Source: Myxococcales bacterium
Lineage (GTDB): Bacteria > Myxococcota_A > UBA9160 > UBA4427
DNA length: 64,000 nt
Assembly: GCA_012959805.1 (NCBI GenBank)
Contig: DUCN01000082.1
Coordinates: forward strand, 180,785 to 244,784
Direction: 5' to 3'
Shown: piece by piece, positions 15,998-29,770 of the stretch
How positions within the stretch are numbered: position 1 is the stretch's first letter
How the letters are laid out: each line of letters begins with the position of its first letter
Position numbers and translations under genes: made by a program
The notes under the pieces: generated by a model
What the model saw: the letters and a program-made list of their open reading frames with translations, nothing else
Databases searched by the model: none
Told to the model about the DNA's origin: nothing

Positions 15998-16690
15998 TCA
16001 ACTCCGGATCGTGCGAATGACTTGGCTGTACTGGTCGGCGCTATAGCCCCGGAGTATCTCGCCCGAAAAGTCGAGGACTGGAATGCCGGTACGCCCGGTT
16101 TTCTGCTTCAGTTCATTCTTGATCTCGGCGTTGTCGACATTACGCAGATCATAGTCGACGCCTTCGCGGTCGAGGTGCGCCTTGGCTTGTTTGCAGTAGC
16201 CACACCAACTTGCGTAATACAGGATGACATCTTGGCGCTGTGTTCTGCGCCCGGTTGGTGTGGGGCTCGCGGCCGCATTTCCGGCGAGGATCTGTGCCGT
16301 TCGTGTGGACGAAACTTGCCAGGACCGACGGGCCGCCAGCGGTGTCAGCGGGGGGGGCTGATTCATCTCGACGAATCCGACCTGGGCCCTCCACGCTACG
16401 GGCACATCCGTGATCCGCTCGACAAATTGCACGCGGCCCGAACGATCTACGAACTGATAGTAAATTCTCATGGCGCCATCGGGCCCGACGGACTGCATGT
16501 CCGGGTCGATCATGGCGAGGTCTGCCTCGGATGGATCGTTGACGGTTTCGACGAGTCCAGCCCGGGAAAGGATTTGGCTTGCTTCGATTTGGTCACAGCC
16601 GGAGATCATGAGGATCAGTAAGGTCAGGACGGCAGCGAAGGCGGTCGGTCTTTCAACTCGCTTCGTACTCGTAATCGGTTCCATCGGCAC
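15998..16690 (-). CDS. Lipoprotein with C-terminal glutaredoxin domain
   Basis: A 230-residue secreted protein. Residues 14-32 form a lipoprotein signal peptide (TAFAAVLTLLILMISGC, lipobox ISGC), so it should be tethered to a membrane in the periplasm. Residues about 60-105 match the DUF4124-like pattern (MRIYYQFVDRSGRVQFVERI). Residues about 150-230 are a glutaredoxin domain: VILYYASWCGYCKQAKAHLD with CGYC as redox pair, then GRTGIPVLDFSGEILRGYSA with the cis-proline. A glutaredoxin outside the cytoplasm is unusual because glutathione is scarce there; it may act as a disulfide exchange protein. Start GTG 16690 or ATG 16684. Its place in a catabolic operon is unexplained. Confidence 0.75.
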   Translation of the reverse strand: MPMEPITSTKRVERPTAFAAVLTLLILMISGCDQIEASQILSRAGLVETVNDPSEADLAMIDPDMQSVGPDGAMRIYYQFVDRSGRVQFVERITDVPVAWRAQVGFVEMNQPPPLTPLAARRSWQVSSTRTAQILAGNAAASPTPTGRRTQRQDVILYYASWCGYCKQAKAHLDREGVDYDLRNVDNAEIKNELKQKTGRTGIPVLDFSGEILRGYSADQYSQVIRTIRS

Positions 16691-16799
16691 GGCCTCCCTG
16701 GACGGGACTCCGAGATCCCGGCTTCGAGCCCTGCTTTTCGGAGAAGCTGCGGATCGACCTGAGGCGGGCGGTTGGGTGGCCGGTTAGGGGAGGGAGTGG

Positions 16800-17258
16800 C
16801 TACTCGGGGTAGAAGCGGCTGATTGTCTCGATGATGCAGGCTGGGCGCTCCTGACCCTCAATTTCGATCTTGACGGTGACCTTCGCCTGAATTCCACCGT
16901 CCTTGGTCGCCTCGGCGGTCGTGAGGGTGCCCAGGCCACGAATTCTTGAGCCGACGGGAACCGGAGATGGAAAGCGTATTTTGTCACAGCCGTAATTCAC
17001 GCCCATGGAAGTTCGCTGGACTTCGATCAAGAGCGGCAGGAAATAGTTGGCGAGGGAGGCGGTGAGATAGCCATGGGCAATCGGTCCACCGAAGGGCCCG
17101 TGCTTCGCCTTCTCGACGTCGACGTGAATCCACTGGTGATCTCCGGTCGCTTCGGCGAATTGATTGATGCGCGTTTGGTCGATCTCAAGCCAGTCGGTTC
17201 GGCCGAGATCCTCGCCGATGCAGGTGAGCAGCTCGCTCGGGGTTTCGAATACGCGCAT
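16800..17258 (-). CDS. MaoC-family (R)-enoyl-CoA hydratase
   Basis: A 152-residue hot-dog hydratase of the NodN/MaoC type. The catalytic motif AEATGDHQWIHVD carries the Asp and His pair. PFGGPIAHGYLTASLANYFL is the following helix, and YGCDKIRFPSPVPVGSRIRG forms the central strands. The ATG at 17258 was chosen since it begins with the family-typical MRVFETPSELL; a longer frame to 17615 reads through the fadE stop. It is downstream of fadE in the ipd operon, so it may hydrate the enoyl-CoA made by that dehydrogenase. Which ring fragment it acts on is not known. Confidence 0.85.
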   Translation of the reverse strand: MRVFETPSELLTCIGEDLGRTDWLEIDQTRINQFAEATGDHQWIHVDVEKAKHGPFGGPIAHGYLTASLANYFLPLLIEVQRTSMGVNYGCDKIRFPSPVPVGSRIRGLGTLTTAEATKDGGIQAKVTVKIEIEGQERPACIIETISRFYPE

Positions 17259-17323
17259 GGTTGCTCCTGATGGGAATTGATGGGAATGGGTTTGCGAACT
17301 TCTCGTTCTCGGTCCTGTCTGTT

Positions 17324-18463
17324 CTAAAGGCCGAGGGCAACGGCGACGCGTTCGCGATGATAGGCGGGATCGCCCAGCCAAGATTCGCTGGCGCGGGCGC
17401 GTTTGAAATGGAGATGAGGATCGTATTCCCAGGTGAATCCAACTCCGCCATGGATCTGGATGCTCTCGGAAGCACACTGGAAATAGCTTTCGGAACACCA
17501 GGCTTTGGCGAGTGAGGCATTCGTTGAGAGATCGTCGCTGCCGTCGTCGGCGATGCAGGCCGCATAATAGAGCGCGGACCGCGCGGTCTCGACTGCGACG
17601 AACATGTCGGCGCATTTGTGTTTCAAAGCCTGGAAGGAACCGATCGGTCGGCCAAATTGTTCGCGTTCCTTCGAGTAGCCCACCGCCATCTCGAGGCAGC
17701 GCGTGGCGCCGCCGACTTGTTCTGCCGCCAAGGCGATTGCGGCGAGATCAAGCGTCCGCCGAAGTCCTGGCCAAGCCTGGCCGACCTCGCCGACGAGAGC
17801 CTGTTTCGCGACGCGGACGTCCTTGAGTTCGAGATCCGCAAGTCGACGGGTCGGGTCCATGGTCGGTCGCGCCTCGCGCGTGAGTCCGGGCGCATCGGCT
17901 GGGACCATGAAGACTGAGATTCCGTCCTCGCCGCGAGAGCCGGGTGTTCGTGCAACGATGAGAAGCAGGTCTGCGCTTGCTCCGTCAACGACACCTCGCT
18001 TTATGCCGTCGAGAATAAAGTCCTTGCTATCGGCTCCGGCCGTGAGCGTAATGCCTTCGGCATCCCAGCGACCGGAGGCTTCACAAAAGGCGAGAGTCGC
18101 GGTCCTCGTTCCTTCTGCGATGGGCGCAAGCGTGGCCGATTGCTGCTCGTCTGTCCCGACTTGGAGAAGGGTGTTCACGCCCAGGGCGACGGTTGAAAAG
18201 AGCGGCGAGCAGAGCAGCGCCTCGCCCGTCGCTTCGAGTAGAACGGCTAGGTCCACCTGCCCAAGACCGAGTCCGCCATGTCGTTCGGGGATCAGAAGTG
18301 CGGGCCAACCGAGTTCGAGTGCGATCTGTCGCCACACGACCGGATCGAATCCGTTTGGATTCTTGATCGATGAGCGAATCTGCTCGGGGCTCGATGCCTC
18401 TTTCAAGAAGCTTCGCGCTGCTTCCTGGAGAGCTTCTTGTTCGTCGCTGAGTCGAAAGTCCAT
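17324..18463 (-). CDS. Acyl-CoA dehydrogenase of the CD-ring operon (FadE31-33-like)
   Basis: A 379-residue acyl-CoA dehydrogenase. The start ATG at 18463 gives the canonical MDFRLSDEQEALQEAARSFL. ALELGWPALLIPERHGGLGL, SKEREQFGRPIGSFQALKHK and IQIHGGVGFTWEYDPHLHFK are family landmarks, the last being the flavin-binding C-terminal part. In mycobacterial HIP degradation FadE31-FadE33 are encoded with fadE30/fadD3 and act late on opened rings. This protein is a candidate for one such step, though the pairing with a partner subunit seen in alpha2beta2 steroid dehydrogenases is not evident. It starts seven bases after the SDR gene and is certainly cotranscribed with it. Confidence 0.82.
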   Translation of the reverse strand: MDFRLSDEQEALQEAARSFLKEASSPEQIRSSIKNPNGFDPVVWRQIALELGWPALLIPERHGGLGLGQVDLAVLLEATGEALLCSPLFSTVALGVNTLLQVGTDEQQSATLAPIAEGTRTATLAFCEASGRWDAEGITLTAGADSKDFILDGIKRGVVDGASADLLLIVARTPGSRGEDGISVFMVPADAPGLTREARPTMDPTRRLADLELKDVRVAKQALVGEVGQAWPGLRRTLDLAAIALAAEQVGGATRCLEMAVGYSKEREQFGRPIGSFQALKHKCADMFVAVETARSALYYAACIADDGSDDLSTNASLAKAWCSESYFQCASESIQIHGGVGFTWEYDPHLHFKRARASESWLGDPAYHRERVAVALGL

Positions 18464-18470
18464 AGATGGC

Positions 18471-19376
18471 CTAGCTTCCGTAGACCTTTTGCGCGGCTGG
18501 CGCTTTGTCGACGAGTTCCGCCAGCGTGGCTCCGATTTCATCCGGGGCCCACTTCGCGTGTTTGTCGAAGGTCGGTCCGTCTCGCCAGCCGTCGGACACA
18601 CCGAGAAGTCCGCCTTTCACTTCGAAGATACGGCCGGTGATGTCCCGCGAAAGAGGGCTTCCCAGCCAGACCACGAGGGGCGAAACGTTTGCAGGATCGT
18701 TCTCGTCGAACGCGCCGTCCTCTGGCTTTGCCATGTCGCTAAAGATGGCTTCGGTCATTCGAGTTCGAGCAGCGGGTGCGATGGCGTTCGAGGTGATGCC
18801 GTATCGTCCAAGTTCCGCGGCTTGTACCAGCGTGAGCGCGGCGATTCCGGCCTTGGCCGTCGAGTAGGTGGACTGGCCCACGCTGCCCTGGAGTCCTGCA
18901 CCGGAACTCGTGTTGATGATTCGAGCGTCGACAGACTCGCCGGCCTTGGATTGCTTGCGCCAGACTTCGCACGCATGCCGAGTGACGCAGAAATGGCCTT
19001 TCAGGTGGACGTTGATGACGGCATCCCATTCATCTTCACTGGTCGAGACGAACATACGGTCTCGGAGGAATCCCGCATTGTTCACGACGACATCGAGGCG
19101 ACCAAAATGATCCATGGCTTGCTCGACCATGCGGCGACCGGCTGCGAAGTCCGCCACGCTCTCGGTATTGGCGATGGCTTCGCCGCCCGAGGCTTGGATT
19201 TCGCGAGCCACTGTCTCCGCAGGACCAGCGCCACCTCCCTCGCCGTGATTCGTGACGCCCAGGTCATTGACGAGGACGCTCGCGCCTTCTCTGGCGAAGG
19301 CGAGAGCGTGTTCACGCCCCAATCCTCCACCTGACCCGGTCACGATGACGACTCGTCCACTACAAATTCCACTCAT
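18471..19376 (-). CDS. Short-chain dehydrogenase of the MFE-2/17-beta-HSD4 type (Rv3548c-like)
   Basis: A 301-residue SDR. It has VVIVTGSGGGLGREHALAFA for NAD(P) binding, VLVNDLGVTNHGEGGGAGPA (the long loop typical of the hydroxyacyl-CoA dehydrogenase domain of peroxisomal multifunctional enzyme 2), NNAGFLRDRM, INTSSGAGLQGSVGQSTYST with catalytic Tyr, and TAKAG with the Lys. It likely oxidises a (3R)-hydroxyacyl-CoA. A similar gene, Rv3548c, lies near echA20 and ipdAB in M. tuberculosis. It lies between fadA6 (upstream, 48-base gap) and fadE (downstream, seven-base gap), so a hydroxyacyl-CoA dehydrogenation step before thiolysis is a sensible role. Confidence 0.82.
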   Translation of the reverse strand: MSGICSGRVVIVTGSGGGLGREHALAFAREGASVLVNDLGVTNHGEGGGAGPAETVAREIQASGGEAIANTESVADFAAGRRMVEQAMDHFGRLDVVVNNAGFLRDRMFVSTSEDEWDAVINVHLKGHFCVTRHACEVWRKQSKAGESVDARIINTSSGAGLQGSVGQSTYSTAKAGIAALTLVQAAELGRYGITSNAIAPAARTRMTEAIFSDMAKPEDGAFDENDPANVSPLVVWLGSPLSRDITGRIFEVKGGLLGVSDGWRDGPTFDKHAKWAPDEIGATLAELVDKAPAAQKVYGS

Positions 19377-19424
19377 CGCGTTTCCTTCACTCTCAAATCA
19401 TCCATGGAGTTTACGGCTGCCGAT

Positions 19425-20573
19425 CTAGAGCCGTTCAAGGATCGTCACGTTGGCCTGCCCGCCACCTTCACACATGGTCTGCATGCCGAAGCGTGCCCCG
19501 GTCCGCTCCATTTCGTTCAGGAGGGTCGTCATGAGTCGTGTTCCGGTGGCACCAATCGGATGGCCTAACGCCATTGCGCCGCCATTGACGTTGACCTTTG
19601 AGAGGTCCCAGTCCAACTCCTTCTGCCAGGCCAAGACAACCGGCGCGAAGGCTTCATTGATTTCGACGAGATCGATTTCGTTCTTGTTCATGCCCGCCTT
19701 GGCGAGCGCGTGTTTTGTCGCAGGGATGGGCGCGCTCAGCATGTAGATGGGGTCATCTGCCCGAACCGAGAGATGATGAATCCGGGCGCGAGGCGTCAGG
19801 CCATGTTCCTTCACAGCTTTCTCCGACGCGACCAACATGGCGGAAGCCCCGTCTGAAATCTGACTCGCGAGGGCCGCCGTAATCCGGCCGCCTTCGACGA
19901 GAGGACTCAAGCTCTGCAGCTTTTCGCGGGTCGAGCGTCGCATGCCTTCGTCATGCTCGATTCCCGCGATCGGAAGAATCTCGTTCTTGAAGCGACCCTC
20001 ATCGGTGGCTCGAAATGCTCTGTCATGGCTCTCGAGTGCGAGGGTCTCCATCTCTTCACGCGAGATGTCCCATTTTTCGGCGATCATCTCGGCGCCGCGA
20101 AATTGTGAGACCTCTTGGGTGCCGTACCGCTCGACCCAACCCTTGGACCCTGAGAAGGGATCCGCAAAGCCGAGATCTTCGGCGCAGGTCATCGAGGAAG
20201 AGATCGGAATCTGACTCATGTTCTGAACGCCGCCCGCGACGATCAAGTCGCTGGTTCCGCTCATGACAGCCTGAGCTGCGAAGTGAACGGACTGTTGCGA
20301 AGAGCCGCATTGGCGATCGATCGTGACGCCGGGAACATGGTGCGGGAGACCGGCCGCGAGCCAACAAGTCCTCGCGATATCGCCCGCTTGGGAACCGATC
20401 GTGTCACAACAGCCGAAGATCACATCCTCGACGGCGCCGGGGTCGAAATCCGATCTCTCGGTGAGTCCCTTGATGACGTGCGCCCCGAGATCCGCGGAAT
20501 GAATGCCGGCCAGGCCCCCTCCGCGCTTTCCGACTGGCGTGCGAACTGCGTCGATGATGTATGCCTCTGCCAT
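19425..20573 (-). CDS. fadA6: Thiolase FadA6-like
   Basis: A 382-residue thiolase. The ATG at 20573 gives the typical start MAEAYIIDAVRTPVGKRGGG; the longer frame upstream is Arg/Ser-rich and crosses the gap to echA20. The nucleophilic Cys lies in VTIDRQCGSSQQSVHFAAQA, His in VEINEAFAPVV and GHPIGATGTRL, and the second Cys in MQTMCEGGGQANV. The run VAGGVQNMSQIPISSSMT is distinctive of mycobacterial FadA6, which cleaves the ring-derived beta-ketoacyl-CoA at the end of CD-ring degradation. It follows echA20 by 116 bases on the same strand. Orthology is judged by recalled sequence identity over the whole length. Confidence 0.87.
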   Translation of the reverse strand: MAEAYIIDAVRTPVGKRGGGLAGIHSADLGAHVIKGLTERSDFDPGAVEDVIFGCCDTIGSQAGDIARTCWLAAGLPHHVPGVTIDRQCGSSQQSVHFAAQAVMSGTSDLIVAGGVQNMSQIPISSSMTCAEDLGFADPFSGSKGWVERYGTQEVSQFRGAEMIAEKWDISREEMETLALESHDRAFRATDEGRFKNEILPIAGIEHDEGMRRSTREKLQSLSPLVEGGRITAALASQISDGASAMLVASEKAVKEHGLTPRARIHHLSVRADDPIYMLSAPIPATKHALAKAGMNKNEIDLVEINEAFAPVVLAWQKELDWDLSKVNVNGGAMALGHPIGATGTRLMTTLLNEMERTGARFGMQTMCEGGGQANVTILERL

Positions 20574-20689
20574 TTGAAACTCCTGTCGTGCGACGAGGGC
20601 CGCGGATGATTTTGAGCCTTGATGTTTCTTGTCGGATTCATTCCGGATCTTCGGGACGTGATTTGAAAGCAGCGTCCGCTGCCATTTTC

Positions 20690-21436
20690 CTAGAATTGCG
20701 CTTCGCGTTTTTCGACAAAGGCCTCGCGCGCCTCTTGTGAATCTTTCGTGGTATAGAGCTCGAGGGTAAAGCCTTGTTCGTAGCGGTAGCTCTTTTTTAC
20801 ATCGAGCAGCTCGATGCCATTCAAAGCTGTTTTCGCGAGGCGCAGCGCTTTCGGACTCTTGGTGGCGATGGAACGCGCGATTTCCATGACTTCGTCCCGC
20901 AGTCGTTCCTTGGGAACCACGGATTCGCATCCACCGACGCGCAATAGTTCCGCGGCGCTGATCGATTCACAGGTGTAAAGCATGCGTCTCGCCTTCTGGA
21001 CGCCCACCATTCGCATGAGATGGGTGGCAGCGCCGAGTGCGCCCCGGTCGATCTCCGGAAGTGAGAAGGTCGCATCCTCGGAGGCGATGATGAAATCGGC
21101 GGAGCCCGCGACGCCGATCCCGCCACCGATACAGAACCCGTGTACGGCCGCGATCGTGGGGACAGGGCAGTCGTAGATGGCGGCAAAGGTGTCGTAGCAA
21201 CCGCGGTTCAGTTCGACGATTAGTTCGCTGTTTTCGGCCAACTCCTTGATGTCAACGCCCGCCTGAAAGCCACGGCCTTCGGCACGGATGACGACGCAGT
21301 GGACGTCATCGCGATGACCAAGCTGAGTCATGGTTTTCGCGAACTCCTGCCAGCCTGCGTTATTCAGGGCGTTGACGGGTGGCGCATCGATGATGACTTC
21401 GCCGACTCCTTCTAGAATCTCGGTTCTGATTGCCAT
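20690..21436 (-). CDS. echA20: EchA20-like ring-cleaving crotonase
   Basis: A 248-residue crotonase-fold protein. RAEGRGFQAGVDIKELAENS, AAVHGFCIGGGIGVAGSADF and SLPEIDRGALGAATHLMRMV recall M. tuberculosis EchA20, and the C-terminal SYRYEQGFTLELYTTKDSQE matches the same protein. EchA20 hydrolyses steroid ring D of the HIEC-CoA intermediate, a retro-Claisen-type opening rather than ordinary hydration. The start ATG is at 21436, 61 bases after ipdC. Together with IpdAB it makes up the two ring-opening activities, so finding both in one operon strongly supports the pathway assignment. Confidence 0.87.
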   Translation of the reverse strand: MAIRTEILEGVGEVIIDAPPVNALNNAGWQEFAKTMTQLGHRDDVHCVVIRAEGRGFQAGVDIKELAENSELIVELNRGCYDTFAAIYDCPVPTIAAVHGFCIGGGIGVAGSADFIIASEDATFSLPEIDRGALGAATHLMRMVGVQKARRMLYTCESISAAELLRVGGCESVVPKERLRDEVMEIARSIATKSPKALRLAKTALNGIELLDVKKSYRYEQGFTLELYTTKDSQEAREAFVEKREAQF

Positions 21437-21497
21437 TCTTGACTCCCCTTTACCCCTTCGCCGCTCGCGATTCCCAGGATTACGTCCTGCTCGTAGG

Positions 21498-22550
21498 CTA
21501 CGGGCGAAGCCGGTTCAATGTATTTGTCGCCTCTTCAACGATCCGACGAACGAGAGTTTCGCAGGTCGGACGGTCGTCGAGGAGCCCAGCGACCGTGCCG
21601 CTCGGCAAATAGCCGTGTGCGGGATCCCCGTCACTCATCGCAATGCGCGCCAAGATTGGCGCATTCGCCGCCAGGATCATCTGCGCATTGCTGAGCTTTT
21701 CATTCTTCCGCATGGAGAGGGCGCTTCTCACCAGATCAATCACCGACACGCCGGTTTCCCGACGAAGCGCGATCGCATTGCGAAGCGCCATCGCGAGTCG
21801 CCGCATCGCTCCGGAACCTTCGAGTACCCGGGTCAGTTCGTTCTGGATCATCCGCTGCGGGAGGCCGTCGAGCGCACGGCTAACGATGATATCCGAGGTG
21901 TTGGCGTCGAGGAATCGCGCAAGGGTCGAATCGGGTACCGGGCTCTCTTGCGTCATCAGAAAGCGAGTTCCCATCGCAATGCCTTCGGCTCCGAAGGCCA
22001 GCGCGGCGACCAGGCCGCGCCCGTCTCGGAAGCCTCCTGCCGCAACGATCGGTACGTCGACGGCGTCCGCAGAGGCCGTAGCGAGAAGCGATGTCGGGAC
22101 ATTGCCCGTATGCCCACCGCCTTCGCTGCCTTGGACGATGATGATGTCGGCGCCCAGCTTTTCGGCCTTCACGGCGTGGGCGACGGCGCCGCACGTGGGG
22201 ACGCAAACAACGTCGTTGTTCTTGAGATGCTTGATCAGATCAGCGTTGGGTGCACGGTTATAGCCGGCGGCGCGCACGTTTTGGCGGATGATCGATTCGC
22301 TGATGACCTCTGCGCCCGGCGCGTCCATCAGGAAATTGACACCGAAGGGCCGGTCGGTCAGGCCTTTGACTTCGAGGACCGCTTCCTCGACGTCGCTTGG
22401 TGGAAGAGTGGCGGCGGCCAAGAATCCAAAGGCCCCGGCATTACATGCGGCAGCGACGAGGCGAGGCGTAGCGACCCATCCCATTCCCGTCTGGAGAATC
22501 GGGTAGCGGCATCCGAGTCGTTGCGTTACCCGTGTCCGAAGGCCGTCCAT
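21498..22550 (-). CDS. ipdC: IpdC-like flavin oxidoreductase (NMO/2-nitropropane dioxygenase fold)
   Basis: A 350-residue TIM-barrel flavoprotein. It starts LGCRYPILQTGMGWVATPRL. The phosphate/FMN regions are IIVQGSEGGGHTGNVPTSLL, where the His follows GGG, and VAAGGFRDGRGLVAALAFGA followed by GIAMGTRFLMTQES. The C-terminal segment LSNAQMILAANAPILARIAM matches IpdC rather than FabK or ordinary nitronate monooxygenases. IpdC supplies an oxidative step that prepares ring D for opening by EchA20 in the HIP pathway. It is five bases downstream of ipdB, giving the compact ipdA-ipdB-ipdC order also found in M. tuberculosis. Confidence 0.88.
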   Translation of the reverse strand: MDGLRTRVTQRLGCRYPILQTGMGWVATPRLVAAACNAGAFGFLAAATLPPSDVEEAVLEVKGLTDRPFGVNFLMDAPGAEVISESIIRQNVRAAGYNRAPNADLIKHLKNNDVVCVPTCGAVAHAVKAEKLGADIIIVQGSEGGGHTGNVPTSLLATASADAVDVPIVAAGGFRDGRGLVAALAFGAEGIAMGTRFLMTQESPVPDSTLARFLDANTSDIIVSRALDGLPQRMIQNELTRVLEGSGAMRRLAMALRNAIALRRETGVSVIDLVRSALSMRKNEKLSNAQMILAANAPILARIAMSDGDPAHGYLPSGTVAGLLDDRPTCETLVRRIVEEATNTLNRLRP

Positions 22551-22555
22551 AGATG

Positions 22556-23347
22556 TTAGTTCGCCACTTCGCGAGCGAGAAATCCTTCGGGATCGATGGT
22601 CTCGCGAATCAGCCGAAGCTCTTCGGCCGTGGGAAGGCGAGTCTGTGCGATATTCGCTTCGTCGGGCACGATGAGCGGGAATCCGGTGTTGTCGATGACT
22701 TCTTCGAGTCCAACGCCCGGATGGAGCGAAATCAGTTGCATCGCACCGTCCGGTGTTTCGAAGTCATACACCGCAAGATTCGAGATTACCCGTCCGAGAC
22801 AATGGCCACGCGTGGTGGTCGCCGGGAGTTGGGCGGCGCGGTCGTTTCCGACACCCGAGACGACGTCGACCGCTTCGACAAAAACCTTCTGAGTCTGGTT
22901 GGGAACCCAATAACTCGTCTTGTGTGAAATGGTGTTGCCGGGCGCGCCTCGCATGCCAAGCAACTGCGCCTTGGGTTGGGCGTGTTCACCGATGCAGGCG
23001 AAGTTCTGATTTCCGAAGCGGTCGATCTGGCTGGCGGCCATGATGACATGGCGCTTGCCATTCCAGAGATGGTCGAAGATCGCGCGAAAGGGAAGCCAAG
23101 CTTCGACGACGAGATCGTGACCGGGGCCCGACACCGGATTCGGAACGTCCACGACGGTGCAGACGCCATCGGTCATCAAGAGGTCTTCTTCGAAGGTGGC
23201 CTTGGCGAGTCGCGCGCCGATTGCGGGCGCGATCCCGAAGCAACTCGCGAGGATTTCTCCATCTCCACGAAAAGCTTCCGCCGCCGCCACAGCGCAGATC
23301 TCGCCTCTCGAAGCCGTCTCGGGTCCTTCGCGGGTGACCTCGCTCAT
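22556..23347 (-). CDS. ipdB: IpdB, beta subunit of the steroid ring C hydrolase
   Basis: A 263-residue CoA-transferase-fold subunit. The ATG at 23347 overlaps the ipdA stop by four bases, which is why it is preferred over the longer frame reading into ipdA. Landmarks are ASRGEICAVAAAEAFRGDGE, MAASQIDRFGNQNFACIGEH, MRGAPGNTISHKTSYWVPNQ, FVEAVDVVSGVGNDRAAQLP and TRLPTAEELRLIRETIDPEG. All recall M. tuberculosis IpdB. With IpdA it opens the last steroid ring (C) of COCHEA-CoA by hydrolysis, although the fold is that of CoA transferases. Translational coupling with ipdA fits an obligate heteromer. Confidence 0.9.
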   Translation of the reverse strand: MSEVTREGPETASRGEICAVAAAEAFRGDGEILASCFGIAPAIGARLAKATFEEDLLMTDGVCTVVDVPNPVSGPGHDLVVEAWLPFRAIFDHLWNGKRHVIMAASQIDRFGNQNFACIGEHAQPKAQLLGMRGAPGNTISHKTSYWVPNQTQKVFVEAVDVVSGVGNDRAAQLPATTTRGHCLGRVISNLAVYDFETPDGAMQLISLHPGVGLEEVIDNTGFPLIVPDEANIAQTRLPTAEELRLIRETIDPEGFLAREVAN

Positions 23348-24192
23348 CGCAGTCTCACTTTGGCCTGGTACTCGGCTTCGTTTTCGAGATCGAGGTACTC
23401 GGCCTTGAAACGCAGCCAAGCTTCCTCGTCCTTGGCCGTGGCCGCATAACTCTTCTGGAAGACTTCATCCCGGCCGTAGTCGGGAGGGCATTCCGTGAAA
23501 TGGGCGCCGCCCGGGGCTTCGATCACGCCATCGACCATCGTGCGGTTGATGATGCGCGACTGCAGGGGGCCTGCGCTGGCCATGTCTTCGGTTTTAAGGA
23601 TCTTCTCGACGGTCATGAAACTTTGCTTGGCCGCACGACAAAACATTTCATCGAAATACGGATCGGGGCCGAGATATTGCCCGTTGCCTCGTGCGTCACC
23701 TCGGTTCATGTGAATGAAGGCAATGTCGAGTTCAAGAGCGGGCATGGCAACGAGTTTTTCGCCGTCTTCGTAAGGGGACCTAACAAGACGGATGTCTGGG
23801 TTGATCGATAGGACATCGGAGCCAAGCCCTGCGCGAGTCGGCAGGAAGGGCAGGTGATGGGAAGCCGCGAGCAGCCCCCACTGAAGCATGCCCTCGTCGA
23901 GTTCGGCTGCGTCAATGGAACCAGTCTGGCGAGCCTTTCGAAAATGCGGTTCGAGGGGAATCGAATCGAGGGAGACGAAGCCGTAGATCAGTCGCTTGAT
24001 TTTTCCGGCATTACAGAGGAGCCCGACATCCGGGCCACCGTAGGTGACGACCGTGAGGTCCTTGACCGATGAACGAAGAATCTCTCGAACGATGGACATC
24101 GGCTTGCGCCGCGACCCCCATCCGCCGATGCCGATCGTCATGCCGTCTCGGATCTCGCTGACCGCTTCGCGTTCTGTTGTCCGCTTGTCCAT
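23344..24192 (-). CDS. ipdA: IpdA, alpha subunit of the steroid ring C hydrolase
   Basis: A 282-residue CoA-transferase-fold subunit. GMTIGIGGWGSRRKPMSIVR at residues 17-36, TVVTYGGPDVGLLCNAGKIK, DAAELDEGMLQWGLLAASHH and DGVIEAPGGAHFTECPPDYG are near-diagnostic of IpdA. In M. tuberculosis IpdAB hydrolyses the carbocyclic ring of COCHEA-CoA, using a conserved IpdA glutamate; the Glu in DEGML is a likely equivalent but I cannot confirm numbering. It is the first gene of the reverse-strand catabolic operon, and site D of the GTATCGTWAT motif lies 76 bases upstream of the start. This gene and ipdB are the best evidence that the organism degrades steroid rings C and D. Confidence 0.92.
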   Translation of the reverse strand: MDKRTTEREAVSEIRDGMTIGIGGWGSRRKPMSIVREILRSSVKDLTVVTYGGPDVGLLCNAGKIKRLIYGFVSLDSIPLEPHFRKARQTGSIDAAELDEGMLQWGLLAASHHLPFLPTRAGLGSDVLSINPDIRLVRSPYEDGEKLVAMPALELDIAFIHMNRGDARGNGQYLGPDPYFDEMFCRAAKQSFMTVEKILKTEDMASAGPLQSRIINRTMVDGVIEAPGGAHFTECPPDYGRDEVFQKSYAATAKDEEAWLRFKAEYLDLENEAEYQAKVRLR

Positions 24193-24267
24193 GTCGTCCC
24201 GGTCGCTCCAGAGTCCCTGCGACGGCCGCTCGTGGGGGCCGGTCCGTTGGGCGAATCGAGCAATATC

Positions 24268-24277
24268 ATAACGATAC
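24268..24277 (-). promoter_or_regulatory. Candidate TetR operator, site D
   Basis: On the reverse strand this reads GTATCGTTAT, the same ten bases as site A, and is followed by GATATTG. It lies in the gap between purB (ends 24376) and ipdA (starts 24192) and is correctly placed for the promoter of the ipdA-led operon. Confidence 0.55.
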
Positions 24278-24375
24278 GTTCCGTATTGATCTACCTCTGA
24301 ATGGGTCGTGAAACGGAACTTAGGTGGGTTAGAGTCAGATTTTGGAGCGACATCGAGAAAAGGACTCCGGGCCGC

Positions 24376-29770
<5,395 letters not shown>

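Noticed and set aside
17703..19334. A 543-codon forward ORF over the fadE and SDR genes
   Set aside because: Both reverse-strand genes carry clear family motifs, and the forward product is a Ser/Arg-rich chain with no recognisable domain.
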